Of a stretch of 64,000 nt of DNA, positions 35,685 through 43,148 are shown piece by piece. The notes under the pieces are model-generated. The model searched no databases. It was not told where the DNA came from and was given only the letters and a program-made list of their open reading frames with translations. The DNA lies in the NCBI GenBank assembly GCA_910588875.1, contig CAJURT010000019.1, forward strand, positions 1 to 64,000, given 5' to 3'. This DNA is from an uncultured Lachnospiraceae bacterium (lineage in GTDB: Bacteria; Bacillota; Clostridia; Lachnospirales; Lachnospiraceae). Position 1 is the stretch's first letter; each line of letters starts with the position of its first letter. The translations under genes were made by a program, and so were the position numbers.

Positions 35685-37831
35685 TTTCCTTTATTCTCCG
35701 CCTTTGCCGCGGCATCTTTCTTGCTCTTTGCCATTGTCATCACATACCACAATGCCCCGGTTACACAGACGGAAGAATAGGTCCCGCAAACAATGCCGGT
35801 CATCAGCGGAAGCGCGAACTCACGGATGGAGGATACTCCCAGCAAAAACAGCACAAATACCATGATGAATGTGGTCAGGGACGTGTTGATGCTGCGGGTA
35901 AATGTCTGGGTAATGCTCCGGTTGACAATCTCCTCAATCTGTTGCTTTGGCTCCCTGGCCGCTAAATTCTCCCGGATACGGTCAAAGATTACGATTGTTG
36001 CATTGATGGAATAACCGACGATGGTCAGCATACAGGCGATGAAGGTGGAACCCACCGACCATTTTGCCACTGCGTAGAAAGTCAGCACCACCAGCACGTC
36101 ATGCACCAGAGCCAGGATGGCACTGGTTGCAAACCGGATATCCTTAAACCGGAACCAGATATAGAGGAGCATCAAAACCGTTGCAAAGGCCACTGCCACA
36201 ACGGCATCCTGCTTCATCTCTTTGCTGACCGCAGCCGAGATGCTCTCTGCAGTGATCAGTTCTTTTTCCACGCCAAAGTTCTCCACCATAGCGTTCTCCA
36301 ATGCCTGCCTCTGGTCCACAGACAGAGTTTGGGTCTTGATAATCACTTCATTGGTACCCTCCACCTTCTGAGTCTGCACGTCAGCATTGCCGGTGATCTG
36401 CGATACCACCGGAACCACCCTGCTGGAGATATCTTCCAGGGAAAGGTTCTCATTGAAGGTTACATTGGTGGAAGTACCGCCGGTAAAATCCATGCCATAG
36501 TTAAGGGCTTTTCCGGTTTGGGCATTATTAAAGAGCATGGCCGCCCACCCTGCCACTACCATTACGATAGAAATCGCAAAGCAGAGTTTCTTTTTGCCGA
36601 GGAAACCAACCAGCCTGCCCTCCTTCTTGACCCCGTAGCACCTGGGATTCTCAAATCCCAGGTTAAACAGGCCATAGATAGCAAAACGGGTCACAAAAAG
36701 CGCCGTGAACATAGACAGGACAATACCGATTGCCAATGTGGTCGCAAAACCCTTGACCGTACCGGAACCACGGAAATACAGTACAGCTGCCGCAATCAGG
36801 GTAGTCACGTTTCCGTCCACAATCGCAGACAGCGCTTTGCTGAACCCGGTCTTGATTGCCGATTTGACAACTTTGCCATGTCCCAGTTCTTCTTTGATAC
36901 GTGTAAATATGATGACATTGGCATCTACAGCCATGCCTACCGAAAGAATGATGCCTGCAATACCCGGCAAGGTCAGCGTTACCTCAAACGCCGCGAGCAG
37001 GATCAGGATCAGGCCCACATACAGAGCCAGAGCCAGCACTGCCGCCACACCCGGAACCAGGTATACCACCACCATAAACACTGCCACCAAGGCAAAACCT
37101 ATCGCACCCGCCTTCAGGCTGGTTGCAATCGCCTCTTCTCCCAGCTTTGCGCCTACCACATTGGAACGCAACTCTTCCAGTTCCAAAGACAGGGAGCCGA
37201 TCCGGATAGTCGATGCCAGGTTGTTGGCCTCCTCGTATCCGGCCATGCCGTCGATCTGGCATTGGCCCCCAGTGATCGCTTCCCGGACTACCGGGCTGGA
37301 AATAATCATACCATCATAGATAATCGAGATCCTTTTGCCTACGTTGTTGGTGGTGGCGTCCGCAAATCTGGACGTGCCCTCCGGAGTGAAGGTCAGGCTG
37401 ACCACATAAGAGCGGAGGCCGTTCTGCTCAGTCTGACCGACTTTGGCAGTCGCCACCTGGTCACCTGTCAGGATCTCATTCCCCTCCTCATCAATAAAAA
37501 CCAGGGAACCTGGCTTACCCAGATCCTGCAGGATTGCATTGGCATCCGAGACACCAGGGATATCAATATTGATCCGGTTGGAACCCTCCCGGTAAACCTC
37601 CGCTTCCGTGCTGTAGTTCTGCACCCTCTGCTGCAGCTTGTAGACCGTATCCGCCATATCCTCATCTGACGGGTTCTCCTCCACCGCCTGGTAGGTAATG
37701 CTGACGCCACCGGCCAGATCCAGTCCCAGCTTGATACTATCCATCGTATCATAGCCGAAAAAACCGAACAGGCCTACCGCGAACAGCAGGACCAGCAGGC
37801 TTAAAAATCCCTTTACCTTACTGTTGTTCAT
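35681..37831 (-). CDS. secDF: fused SecD/SecF protein translocase subunit
   Basis: A 716-residue fused protein that uses the proton gradient to help pull exported proteins out of the Sec channel. The SecD half starts with the family motif IKLGLDLAGGVSITYQ and has six predicted spans at about 250-390 (with GMAVDANVIIFTRIKEEL). The SecF half starts near 435 with LNYGMDFTGGTSTNV and ends with six more spans (YSINATIVIFDRIREN). Fused SecDF is common in Clostridia. It lies between the SCIFF maturase and tgt. Confidence 0.95.
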   Translation of the reverse strand: MNNSKVKGFLSLLVLLFAVGLFGFFGYDTMDSIKLGLDLAGGVSITYQAVEENPSDEDMADTVYKLQQRVQNYSTEAEVYREGSNRINIDIPGVSDANAILQDLGKPGSLVFIDEEGNEILTGDQVATAKVGQTEQNGLRSYVVSLTFTPEGTSRFADATTNNVGKRISIIYDGMIISSPVVREAITGGQCQIDGMAGYEEANNLASTIRIGSLSLELEELRSNVVGAKLGEEAIATSLKAGAIGFALVAVFMVVVYLVPGVAAVLALALYVGLILILLAAFEVTLTLPGIAGIILSVGMAVDANVIIFTRIKEELGHGKVVKSAIKTGFSKALSAIVDGNVTTLIAAAVLYFRGSGTVKGFATTLAIGIVLSMFTALFVTRFAIYGLFNLGFENPRCYGVKKEGRLVGFLGKKKLCFAISIVMVVAGWAAMLFNNAQTGKALNYGMDFTGGTSTNVTFNENLSLEDISSRVVPVVSQITGNADVQTQKVEGTNEVIIKTQTLSVDQRQALENAMVENFGVEKELITAESISAAVSKEMKQDAVVAVAFATVLMLLYIWFRFKDIRFATSAILALVHDVLVVLTFYAVAKWSVGSTFIACMLTIVGYSINATIVIFDRIRENLAAREPKQQIEEIVNRSITQTFTRSINTSLTTFIMVFVLFLLGVSSIREFALPLMTGIVCGTYSSVCVTGALWYVMTMAKSKKDAAAKAENKGK

Positions 37832-37955
37832 TTTCTTTTCTCCTTACTCTTGTAGCCATTTATCTATAACCATCCGGCAGCCGCCGTCCTTTCGGAACCC
37901 CTGCAAAACCCGGGTAAGGTTTTCGTCCCGAACCGGCAATTTCGCTGCCAGGCCG

Positions 37956-39365
37956 TTACATTCCTGCCTCATCCGCCAGGGCCGCCTGGATCATGATGGC
38001 ACACTCGATCCGCTTTTTCTGCATCTCGCAGCCAATATCGTAAGCATCCGTGATGCTGCCATGGAAATTGTAGGAATTGGCGGCACAGCCGCCACTGCAG
38101 TAGAAACGCGCAAAGCAATCCCGGCACTTCTCCTTGGCATATACATTGCACAGCTTGAATTCGTCCCGGATGTCCGTCCGGACGATCCCCTCATCCACGC
38201 TTCCCATCCGGAAATCCTCCTGCCCTACAAACTGATGGCACGGATAAAAATCCCCCCAGGGCGTCACTGCCAAGTACTCGGTACCTGACCCGCATCCCGA
38301 CAGGCGCTTGGCCACACAGGGTCCCTGGTTTAAGTCAATATTAAAATGGAAAAAGTGGAACCCCTTGCCCTCTTTCTTCCTTTTAATATACTCCAAAGCC
38401 AATTTATCATACTCTTCCATGATCTGCGGCAAATCTTCCTCCCGGATGGCATACTCTTCCTCCGGCGATGCCACCACCGGTTCTATGGACATCTGCTCAA
38501 ACCCCAAATCTGCAAAATGCTTCACGTCCTCGCAAAAATCCAGGTTATGGCGGGTAAATGTCCCCCGCACATAATAGTCTTTCCCGGCACGGGACCGGGC
38601 AAACCTCTGAAATTTGGGGACAATGATATCATAGCTGCTTTTCCTGCCGTTGCGGGTGGGCCTCATAAAATCGTTGACCTCCCGCCGGCCGTCCAGGCTG
38701 AGCACCACATTTCCCATCTCCCGGTTGCAGAACTCCATCACCTCATCATCCAGGAGCACCCCGTTGGTCGTCAGGGTAAAGCGGAAACGTTTGCCATGCG
38801 CCTCCTCCTGCGACCTGCCATACTCCACCAGCCGCTTCACCACATCCCAATTCATCAGCGGTTCACCGCCAAAAAAATCCACCTCCAGGTTACGCCGGTT
38901 CCCGGAATTGGCAATCAAAAAGTCAAGGGCTTTTTTCCCCACCTCAAAACTCATCAGAGCCCTGCGGCCATGGTACTCCCCCTCCTCGGCGAAGCAATAC
39001 TTACAACCCAAATTGCAATCATGGGCAACATGCAGGCACAAGGCCTTCACCACAGTCTTCCGCTTCTTAAAGTCAGCCACATATTCCTGATAAATATCCT
39101 TGGTAAACAGTTCCCCCTCATCTACCAGGTACTGGATCTCTTCCAGGGCCTCATCTATGTCCCGGGCGCCCCAGCCCTGTCCCGCCAGCTGGCCACGCAC
39201 CTGGCCACACAATTTTTCCGGCAAAGGTTTTGGCTTTTCCAGTTCCCCAACCTCCTGGGATAACAGGGCAATCGCCTCGTACACGATATCATCTACCACA
39301 TGCACGGAACCGCTCGCCACATCCATCACAATATTGTAGCCGTTATTTCTATATTGATGAATCAC
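37956..39365 (-). CDS. scfB: SCIFF peptide radical SAM maturase
   Basis: A 469-residue SPASM-type radical SAM enzyme that installs thioether cross-links in the SCIFF peptide. An N-terminal peptide-recognition region precedes the radical SAM cluster motif CNLGCKYC (Cys117, 121, 124). The SPASM region has the auxiliary-cluster cysteines (GPCVAKRLSGCGSG, FYPCHQFV, CNVYAKEKCRDCFARFYCSGGC). The frame opens at 39410, but I chose the GTG at 39365. GGAG lies 7 nt before it, and the protein then begins IHQYRNNGYNIV as the family does; the longer start would place 15 unrelated residues in front. scfA lies just upstream. Confidence 0.93.
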   Translation of the reverse strand: MIHQYRNNGYNIVMDVASGSVHVVDDIVYEAIALLSQEVGELEKPKPLPEKLCGQVRGQLAGQGWGARDIDEALEEIQYLVDEGELFTKDIYQEYVADFKKRKTVVKALCLHVAHDCNLGCKYCFAEEGEYHGRRALMSFEVGKKALDFLIANSGNRRNLEVDFFGGEPLMNWDVVKRLVEYGRSQEEAHGKRFRFTLTTNGVLLDDEVMEFCNREMGNVVLSLDGRREVNDFMRPTRNGRKSSYDIIVPKFQRFARSRAGKDYYVRGTFTRHNLDFCEDVKHFADLGFEQMSIEPVVASPEEEYAIREEDLPQIMEEYDKLALEYIKRKKEGKGFHFFHFNIDLNQGPCVAKRLSGCGSGTEYLAVTPWGDFYPCHQFVGQEDFRMGSVDEGIVRTDIRDEFKLCNVYAKEKCRDCFARFYCSGGCAANSYNFHGSITDAYDIGCEMQKKRIECAIMIQAALADEAGM

Positions 39366-39418
39366 CAGTATTCTCCTTTTTCCTCCAAATACGGCAAAAA
39401 TCCCGCTCATAACGAAAA

Positions 39419-39445
39419 ACCCCTACAATCCTGGACCATAGGGGT
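39419..39445 (-). terminator. terminator/attenuator between scfA and scfB
   Basis: A 7-bp stem (39419-39425 with 39439-39445) with a 13-nt loop and TTTTCG on the minus strand, 36 nt after the scfA stop and before the scfB ribosome site. Partial read-through would make much more precursor than maturase. Confidence 0.7.
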
Positions 39446-39480
39446 CTTTTCATGCTCTTCAAGTATTCATCTGGCGCGGA

Positions 39481-39627
39481 CTAACGGTTTCCATTCTCGC
39501 AGCTTTGGTTGCCTACTGTACAGGAAGTCTTGCATGCAGACTGGCAGGATGTCTGGCACTCGCCGCAGCCGCCCTTCTTCATGGATTCCTTCAAGGTCTT
39601 ATTATTCAAGGTTTTTATGTGTTTCAT
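39481..39627 (-). CDS. scfA: SCIFF (six cysteines in forty-five residues) RiPP precursor
   Basis: A 48-residue ribosomal peptide, too short for usual gene calls. It starts MKHIKTLNNKTLKESMKKGG, and the core GGCGECQTSCQSACKTSC follows. The six cysteines are at 21, 24, 28, 32, 36 and 43, the defining pattern of the family, which is nearly universal in Clostridia and always next to the radical SAM maturase. AGGAGG lies about 11 nt before the ATG. Its promoter overlaps the left direct repeat of the accessory island. The biological role of mature SCIFF is not settled. Confidence 0.95.
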   Translation of the reverse strand: MKHIKTLNNKTLKESMKKGGCGECQTSCQSACKTSCTVGNQSCENGNR

Positions 39628-39663
39628 AGCACTTTCGTCCTCCTGTCATTTTTATCTGCCGCG

Positions 39664-39692
39664 ATTATATCATATGTGATTGGTTACCGCAA
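39664..39692 (-). promoter_or_regulatory. scfA promoter
   Basis: On the minus strand, TTGCGG (39687-39692), a 17-nt spacer and TATAAT (39664-39669). The -35 and spacer lie in the left 35-bp direct repeat, while the -10 lies just outside it. The right repeat at 44537 therefore lacks a functional -10. Confidence 0.75.
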
Positions 39693-39703
39693 GTTTTTTA
39701 TTT
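39669..39703. repeat. left 35-bp direct repeat (possible attachment site)
   Basis: This matches 44537-44571 at 34 of 35 positions; the one difference is A/G at the 18th base. It copies the last codons and stop of the zinc-finger ORF at the right end and the -35 region of scfA. It marks the left edge of the accessory island. Confidence 0.8.
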
Positions 39704-39826
39704 TCAATATTTGAAACCCGAAACTCGATTTGGGGAATCGGGCGGCCTGCCCTGGTTCTGTTCTGCAGCCTTCCATATTAATGCAGGATAGAATGGCCAT
39801 TCCTGCATCCAGATTGCAAAAACCTC

Positions 39827-39855
39827 TTGAAACCCATTTCTGGATATGGTATATT
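39827..39855 (+). promoter_or_regulatory. antitoxin RNA promoter, copy 1
   Basis: TTGAAA (39827-39832), a 17-nt spacer and TATATT (39850-39855) on the plus strand; identical boxes and spacing occur in copy 2. Confidence 0.75.
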
Positions 39856-39861
39856 GATAGC

Positions 39862-39963
39862 AGAAGGGGAAAGCCAGAGAAGCGGCCTACCCTCAAATGA
39901 TTAAAGCGTACCCTTTACAGGGCAGCCGTCAACTATTGGGAGTAGTTGGCGGCTATTTCTTTC
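39862..39963 (+). ncRNA. predicted antisense RNA antitoxin, copy 1
   Basis: A roughly 100-nt RNA predicted from a consensus promoter at 39827-39855 and an intrinsic terminator at 39924-39963. The terminator is a 12-bp stem (39924-39935 with 39943-39954, two G-U pairs) followed by ATTTCTTT. It converges on the toxin gene and covers its last codons and 3' region, the arrangement of TxpA/RatA-type type I systems. In copy 2 the stem differs in sequence but keeps its pairing. The exact 5' end is inferred. Confidence 0.65.
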
Positions 39964-40042
39964 CCCTGAAGATTGTATAGCACAACCCAACCAGGGCAAC
40001 CATAAGTATACAAAACTGAAACAAATCAGCATATGTAACCAT
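39953..40042 (-). CDS. holin-like type I toxin peptide, copy 1
   Basis: A 29-residue peptide, MVTYADLFQFCILM followed by VALVGLCYTIFRGKK. It has one hydrophobic membrane-spanning stretch and a basic tail. This is the pattern of the putative holin-like toxin (Hol_Tox) family of type I toxin-antitoxin systems, which damage the membrane when over-made. AAAGGAGGG lies 8 nt before the ATG. The paralog at 40792 differs at two internal residues. The mRNA leader can fold so that CCCTCC pairs with the ribosome site. Confidence 0.85.
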   Translation of the reverse strand: MVTYADLFQFCILMVALVGLCYTIFRGKK

Positions 40043-40044
40043 TG

Positions 40045-40126
40045 GCAATCCCTCCTTTCTGACCTCCGGAGGGTTAGCCCCTCCGTGTAAGGAGGGTAAG
40101 TCGCCTTTTGCTCTCTGACTTTCCGT
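40045..40126 (-). promoter_or_regulatory. structured toxin mRNA leader, copy 1
   Basis: On the minus strand the leader reads CCCTCC-TTACAC-GGAGGG, then CCCTCCGGAGG, then AAAGGAGGG (the ribosome site). Either CCCTCC can pair with the ribosome site, so translation can be hidden by the leader. The same elements are conserved in copy 2 (40884-40966). Confidence 0.6.
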
Positions 40127-40132
40127 ATCTGG

Positions 40133-40161
40133 ATTGTAGCATAGCTTCCCTATTTCGACAA
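40133..40161 (-). promoter_or_regulatory. toxin promoter, copy 1
   Basis: On the minus strand, TTGTCG (40156-40161), a 17-nt spacer and TACAAT (40133-40138). Confidence 0.75.
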
Positions 40162-40243
40162 TATATCTTTTTTAACATTTATCCACTCAACAAAATAGTG
40201 ATTTAAACAATGCGAAAGAAAAAATGGAGCAGATAGTAAACAT

Positions 40244-40593
40244 TTACGCACAAGCAGATACGCATGGCCAGAAATGCCTCTGCTCCCGCATCACCCCGTA
40301 GTAATACCGCAGGTCCATGCCTGTGATATCCTCAATCCGCTTCCCCAAGAACTCAAGCATATTGTGGATTTCCTGCTTATTCTGTTTAAACGTGTTATCC
40401 TGGCGGTTTACTGCTTTTTTCGATGCAATAAACCTCCGGACTATAGCTTCATCCCCGTTCTCTCCCCTGGAAACCAAATCCGTGCATTGGTCGCATACCT
40501 CCTTCCCATGAAAACTTTTAAATGCTCCAGCTGCCCTTCCTCCAGGTGCGGCACCATCTCATTGACTACGTTCTCCAATATCTTCTCAACCAT
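40244..40593 (-). pseudogene. broken tyrosine recombinase/integrase (N-terminal fragment)
   Basis: Two overlapping minus-strand frames together match the N-terminal SAM-like core-binding region of phage-type integrases. The first starts with GGAGGGC then ATG at 40593 (MVEKILENVVNEMVPHLEEG). The second continues with VRRFIASKKAVNRQDNTFKQ and MLEFLGKRIEDITGMDLRYY. A frameshift near 40445-40475 separates them. The match stops after VMREQRH near 40270, and the whole catalytic domain is missing. It lies between the two toxin-antitoxin copies and is the best sign that this island came from a mobile element. Confidence 0.75.
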
Positions 40594-40665
40594 AAAAAAT
40601 AGCCCTCCTTCCATATTTATTTTAGGATAGGATGGCCATTCCTGCATCCGGATTGCAAAAACCGC

Positions 40666-40694
40666 TTGAAACCCATTTCTGGATATGGTATATT
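40666..40694 (+). promoter_or_regulatory. antitoxin RNA promoter, copy 2
   Basis: TTGAAA (40666-40671), a 17-nt spacer and TATATT (40689-40694). Confidence 0.75.
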
Positions 40695-40700
40695 GATATC

Positions 40701-40802
40701 AGAAGGGGAAAGCCAGAGAAGCGGCCTACCCTCAACAGTATATGACTTTACCTCTTATGAGGCCAGCCGTCGCTATTGGTAGTAGCGGCGGCTATTTCTT
40801 TC
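40701..40802 (+). ncRNA. predicted antisense RNA antitoxin, copy 2
   Basis: The counterpart of the copy 1 RNA. Its terminator stem (40765-40775 with 40783-40793) has GTCGC/GCGGC where copy 1 has GTCAAC/GTTGGC, so paired positions changed together. This supports a real RNA structure. The middle of the RNA differs from copy 1, which could limit cross-talk between the two pairs. Confidence 0.65.
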
Positions 40803-40881
40803 CCCTGAAGATTGTGTAGCACAACCCAACCAGGGCAACGATAAAGATACAAAACTGAAATAAATCAGCATATGTAACCAT
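40792..40881 (-). CDS. holin-like type I toxin peptide, copy 2
   Basis: A 29-residue peptide, MVTYADLFQFCIFI then VALVGLCYTIFRGKK, differing from copy 1 only at residues 13 and 14. It has one hydrophobic span and a basic C-terminus, with AAAGGAGGG before the start. An ATG two codons upstream is too close to the ribosome site. It is expected to be controlled by its own antisense RNA. Confidence 0.85.
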   Translation of the reverse strand: MVTYADLFQFCIFIVALVGLCYTIFRGKK

Positions 40882-40972
40882 CCGCATCACCCTCCTTTCT
40901 GACCTCCGGAGGGTTAGCCCCTCCGTGTAAGGAGGGTAAGCCGCCTTTTGCTCTCTGACTTTCCGTATCTGG

Positions 40973-41001
40973 ATTGTAGCATATCTTCCCTATTTCGACA
41001 A
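40973..41001 (-). promoter_or_regulatory. toxin promoter, copy 2
   Basis: On the minus strand, TTGTCG (40996-41001), a 17-nt spacer and TACAAT (40973-40978), the same boxes as copy 1. Confidence 0.75.
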
Positions 41002-41082
41002 TATGCCTTTTCCCATGCAGGGATTTAACCCCGGGCGGGGGAGAGTGGGGATGAAGCCAAAATCCGGATATTTATTGCATTG

Positions 41083-41108
41083 AAAAAGGCGGTCATTCCT
41101 GCCTTTTT
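41083..41108. terminator. hairpin with A/T tracts between toxin copy 2 and AraC
   Basis: An 8-bp stem AAAAAGGC/GCCTTTTT (41083-41090 with 41101-41108). U-rich ends on both strands could make it terminate in both directions. The rest of 41005-41221 shows only the promoter listed next. Confidence 0.55.
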
Positions 41109-41145
41109 CTTTTGCAGTAAAGAAGTAAAGAACACGCTATATTGA

Positions 41146-41175
41146 TTGACAATCACAGAGTTATTCCTGTATATT
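41146..41175 (+). promoter_or_regulatory. predicted promoter of the island AraC gene
   Basis: TTGACA (41146-41151), an 18-nt spacer and TATATT (41170-41175), about 45 nt before the start codon. Confidence 0.7.
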
Positions 41176-41221
41176 TAATTCATAAAACAGGCAAAAACCG
41201 CAGATATGCAGGTGAACAGAC

Positions 41222-42133
41222 ATGAAAAATATCCATAGCATTGAATTTTATACTGGAAGCAAGGAAGAATTGTTTCCCGATTATGAAAAAGATTTTCCCT
41301 ATATCGCTTCAAGGGCAGAACTTGACAAGTATACAGGACGTTTCGTGCCCTGGCACTGGCACAAGACGGTGGAACTCTTTTACATGGAAAGCGGCAGTGT
41401 TGAATATACTACGCCGGGAGGAAAATTAGTGTTTCCTGCCGGGAGCGGCGGCATGGTAAATTCTAATGTACTCCATATGACAAAAGCAATGTCGCAGAGA
41501 GAACAGAATATACAGCTGCTTCATATTTTCGATGTTTCCCTGCTTGCCGGGGAACAGGGAAGCAGGATTGAACAAAAATATATTGCACCTGTCATAACAG
41601 CCCCGCAGCTTGAGGTAATCCCGCTTTTTCCAGGCAATCCAGCAGAAGAAAGGATTTTAAATCTTATTGCCGCATCATTTCGTTTGTCCGGCGATGAATT
41701 TGGGTATGAAATAAAACTGCGGGAAGCCCTGACGGAAATATGGCTAATGTTATTTGAACTATCCCGCCCTATGCGTGAAAAGAAAGGAGAACATAACAAA
41801 AGCAACGATAAAATAAAGCTGATGATGATATACATTCATGAGCATTACGGGGAGAAAATATCTATCCCGGAACTTGCGGCGGCAGCATACCTGAGCGAAA
41901 GAGAATGCTATAGAGTATTTCATGACTGTCTGCACATGACACCCGTAGAGTATATAAAGACATACCGTCTGCAAGCCGCCTGTCAGATGTTAGCAAATGG
42001 ACAGAAACCTGTTACCGTTATCAGCCATGACTGCGGTTTAGGAAGCAGCAGTTATTTTGGAAAAGTTTTTCGGGAATACGCACATTGTTCACCCACAGAA
42101 TATCGGAGAAAATGGCAGAATCGTGATAGATAA
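41222..42133 (+). CDS. AraC family regulator (island)
   Basis: A 303-residue regulator. The N-terminal cupin has VPWHWHKTVELFYMESGSVEY, and the C-terminal AraC DNA-binding domain (about 200-298) has LAAAAYLSERECYRVFHDCL and GLGSSSYFGKVFREYAHCSPTEYRR. Base composition is lower in GC than the housekeeping genes around it. It is the first gene of a plus-strand cluster with the 79-residue protein, HD protein, acetyltransferase and HAD remnant, which it may control. AGGTG lies 7 nt before the ATG. Confidence 0.88.
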   Translation: MKNIHSIEFYTGSKEELFPDYEKDFPYIASRAELDKYTGRFVPWHWHKTVELFYMESGSVEYTTPGGKLVFPAGSGGMVNSNVLHMTKAMSQREQNIQLLHIFDVSLLAGEQGSRIEQKYIAPVITAPQLEVIPLFPGNPAEERILNLIAASFRLSGDEFGYEIKLREALTEIWLMLFELSRPMREKKGEHNKSNDKIKLMMIYIHEHYGEKISIPELAAAAYLSERECYRVFHDCLHMTPVEYIKTYRLQAACQMLANGQKPVTVISHDCGLGSSSYFGKVFREYAHCSPTEYRRKWQNRDR

Positions 42134-42221
42134 GGGCAGAAATAAAATATTTTTCTTACGCTGTTTGCATTATAATGATACCTGTAAAGTAAATCAGCTA
42201 TTTACAGGAGGTGAGTGCAAA

Positions 42222-42461
42222 ATGTTAAAATTGAACATTCTGAACATGAAAAATTTTTTAAATACGGTCAATGCCTGTACCGGCAAAGTAAATATGCTCT
42301 GCCCGGACGGTAGAAAACGGAACATCAATGGGGAAGAAAAGATACAGGACAGTTTGCGGCAGCAGTATTTCCAAAACAAAAACTGCCTGCGGCTTGTTTT
42401 AGAAATCCCCAATCCAACGGACTATATGAACATTGTTTCCTATTATGCCGGGGATTGCTGA
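42222..42461 (+). CDS. 79-residue protein of unknown function, possibly HPr-like
   Basis: A 79-residue protein with AGGAGGTG 8 nt before its ATG, so it is clearly meant to be translated. I do not recognise a named family. The pattern MKNFLNTVNACTGKVNMLCP followed by a short Gly-containing turn, a helix (IQDSLRQQYF) and CLRLVLEIPNP resembles the beta-alpha-beta layout of HPr-type proteins, but the phosphorylatable histidine region is absent. It lies between the AraC gene and the HD-domain gene on the same strand. Role unknown. Confidence 0.7.
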   Translation: MLKLNILNMKNFLNTVNACTGKVNMLCPDGRKRNINGEEKIQDSLRQQYFQNKNCLRLVLEIPNPTDYMNIVSYYAGDC

Positions 42462-42537
42462 TTTGTCTGTAACTATTTCATCATAAAGGGGCTGGACGGT
42501 TACTCTGCCAGCCCCGCCTTTTTTGAAAGGAGTTAAC

Positions 42538-43137
42538 ATGGAACTAACCATTCAGACCGCAGAACTGGCATTAAAGGAAGCGTCAGAATCCAATCCGGGG
42601 CCATGGGCAGACCATTCCCGGTATGTAGCCCAAGCCTGTAAAAACATTGCGTCACACTGTAAAGATTTATCTTCTGAACAGGCGTATCTTTTCGGGCTGT
42701 TACATGATATTGGACGTTATGCCGGAGTGAGTTCGGAAAGGCATTTGATAGACGGCTATCGTTACTGTATGGAGCGTGGGTGGGGAAAAGCTGCACAGAT
42801 ATGTATATCCCACGCATTTATGATACAGGATATTGATACTTCTATCGGAGAGTTTGATGTCAGTGATGAGGATTACCTGTTTATGAAAGATTTTGTTGCA
42901 AATGCGGTATATGATGATTATGACCGTCTGGTACAGCTATGTGACGCATTGGCTATGCCTACGGGGTTCTGCCTTTTGGAAAAGAGATTCGTAGATGTGA
43001 CAATACGGTACGGCATCCACCCGGCGACAATAGACAGGTGGAAAAAAATTTTAGAGATTAAAGAACTGTTTGAAGAACAGATTGGCTGCTCTGTTTATAC
43101 TCTGCTTCCGGGCGTTGTGGAAAACAGTTTTCGTTAG
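42538..43137 (+). CDS. HD domain metal-dependent phosphohydrolase
   Basis: A 199-residue cytosolic HD protein. The metal site is shown by DHSRYVAQACKNIA (His near 29), LFGLLHDIGRYAG (the HD pair near 61-62) and the later ISHAFM and LCDALAMP residues. It probably hydrolyses a nucleotide or similar phosphate ester. AAAGGAG lies 6 nt before the chosen ATG; five codons upstream are in frame but have no ribosome site. It is followed 11 nt later by the acetyltransferase gene. Confidence 0.85.
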   Translation: MELTIQTAELALKEASESNPGPWADHSRYVAQACKNIASHCKDLSSEQAYLFGLLHDIGRYAGVSSERHLIDGYRYCMERGWGKAAQICISHAFMIQDIDTSIGEFDVSDEDYLFMKDFVANAVYDDYDRLVQLCDALAMPTGFCLLEKRFVDVTIRYGIHPATIDRWKKILEIKELFEEQIGCSVYTLLPGVVENSFR

Positions 43138-43148
43138 GGAGGGATATT

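Larger units (their letters stand above)
39769..40164. repeat. toxin-antitoxin cassette, copy 1 (396 bp)
   Basis: A direct repeat of 40607-41004 with high identity. Each copy holds one minus-strand toxin gene with promoter and structured leader, and one plus-strand antisense RNA with promoter and terminator. Confidence 0.9.
40607..41004. repeat. toxin-antitoxin cassette, copy 2 (398 bp)
   Basis: The second copy of the repeat at 39769-40164. The two copies share promoters, leader hairpins, toxin gene and terminator, with scattered substitutions and a divergent stretch in the middle of the antisense RNA (about 40735-40762). Confidence 0.9.

Noticed and set aside
36101..37669. Long plus-strand open frame of 522 codons opposite secDF
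   Set aside because: It is a shadow of the well-conserved secDF gene, with no protein-like domain or start signal.
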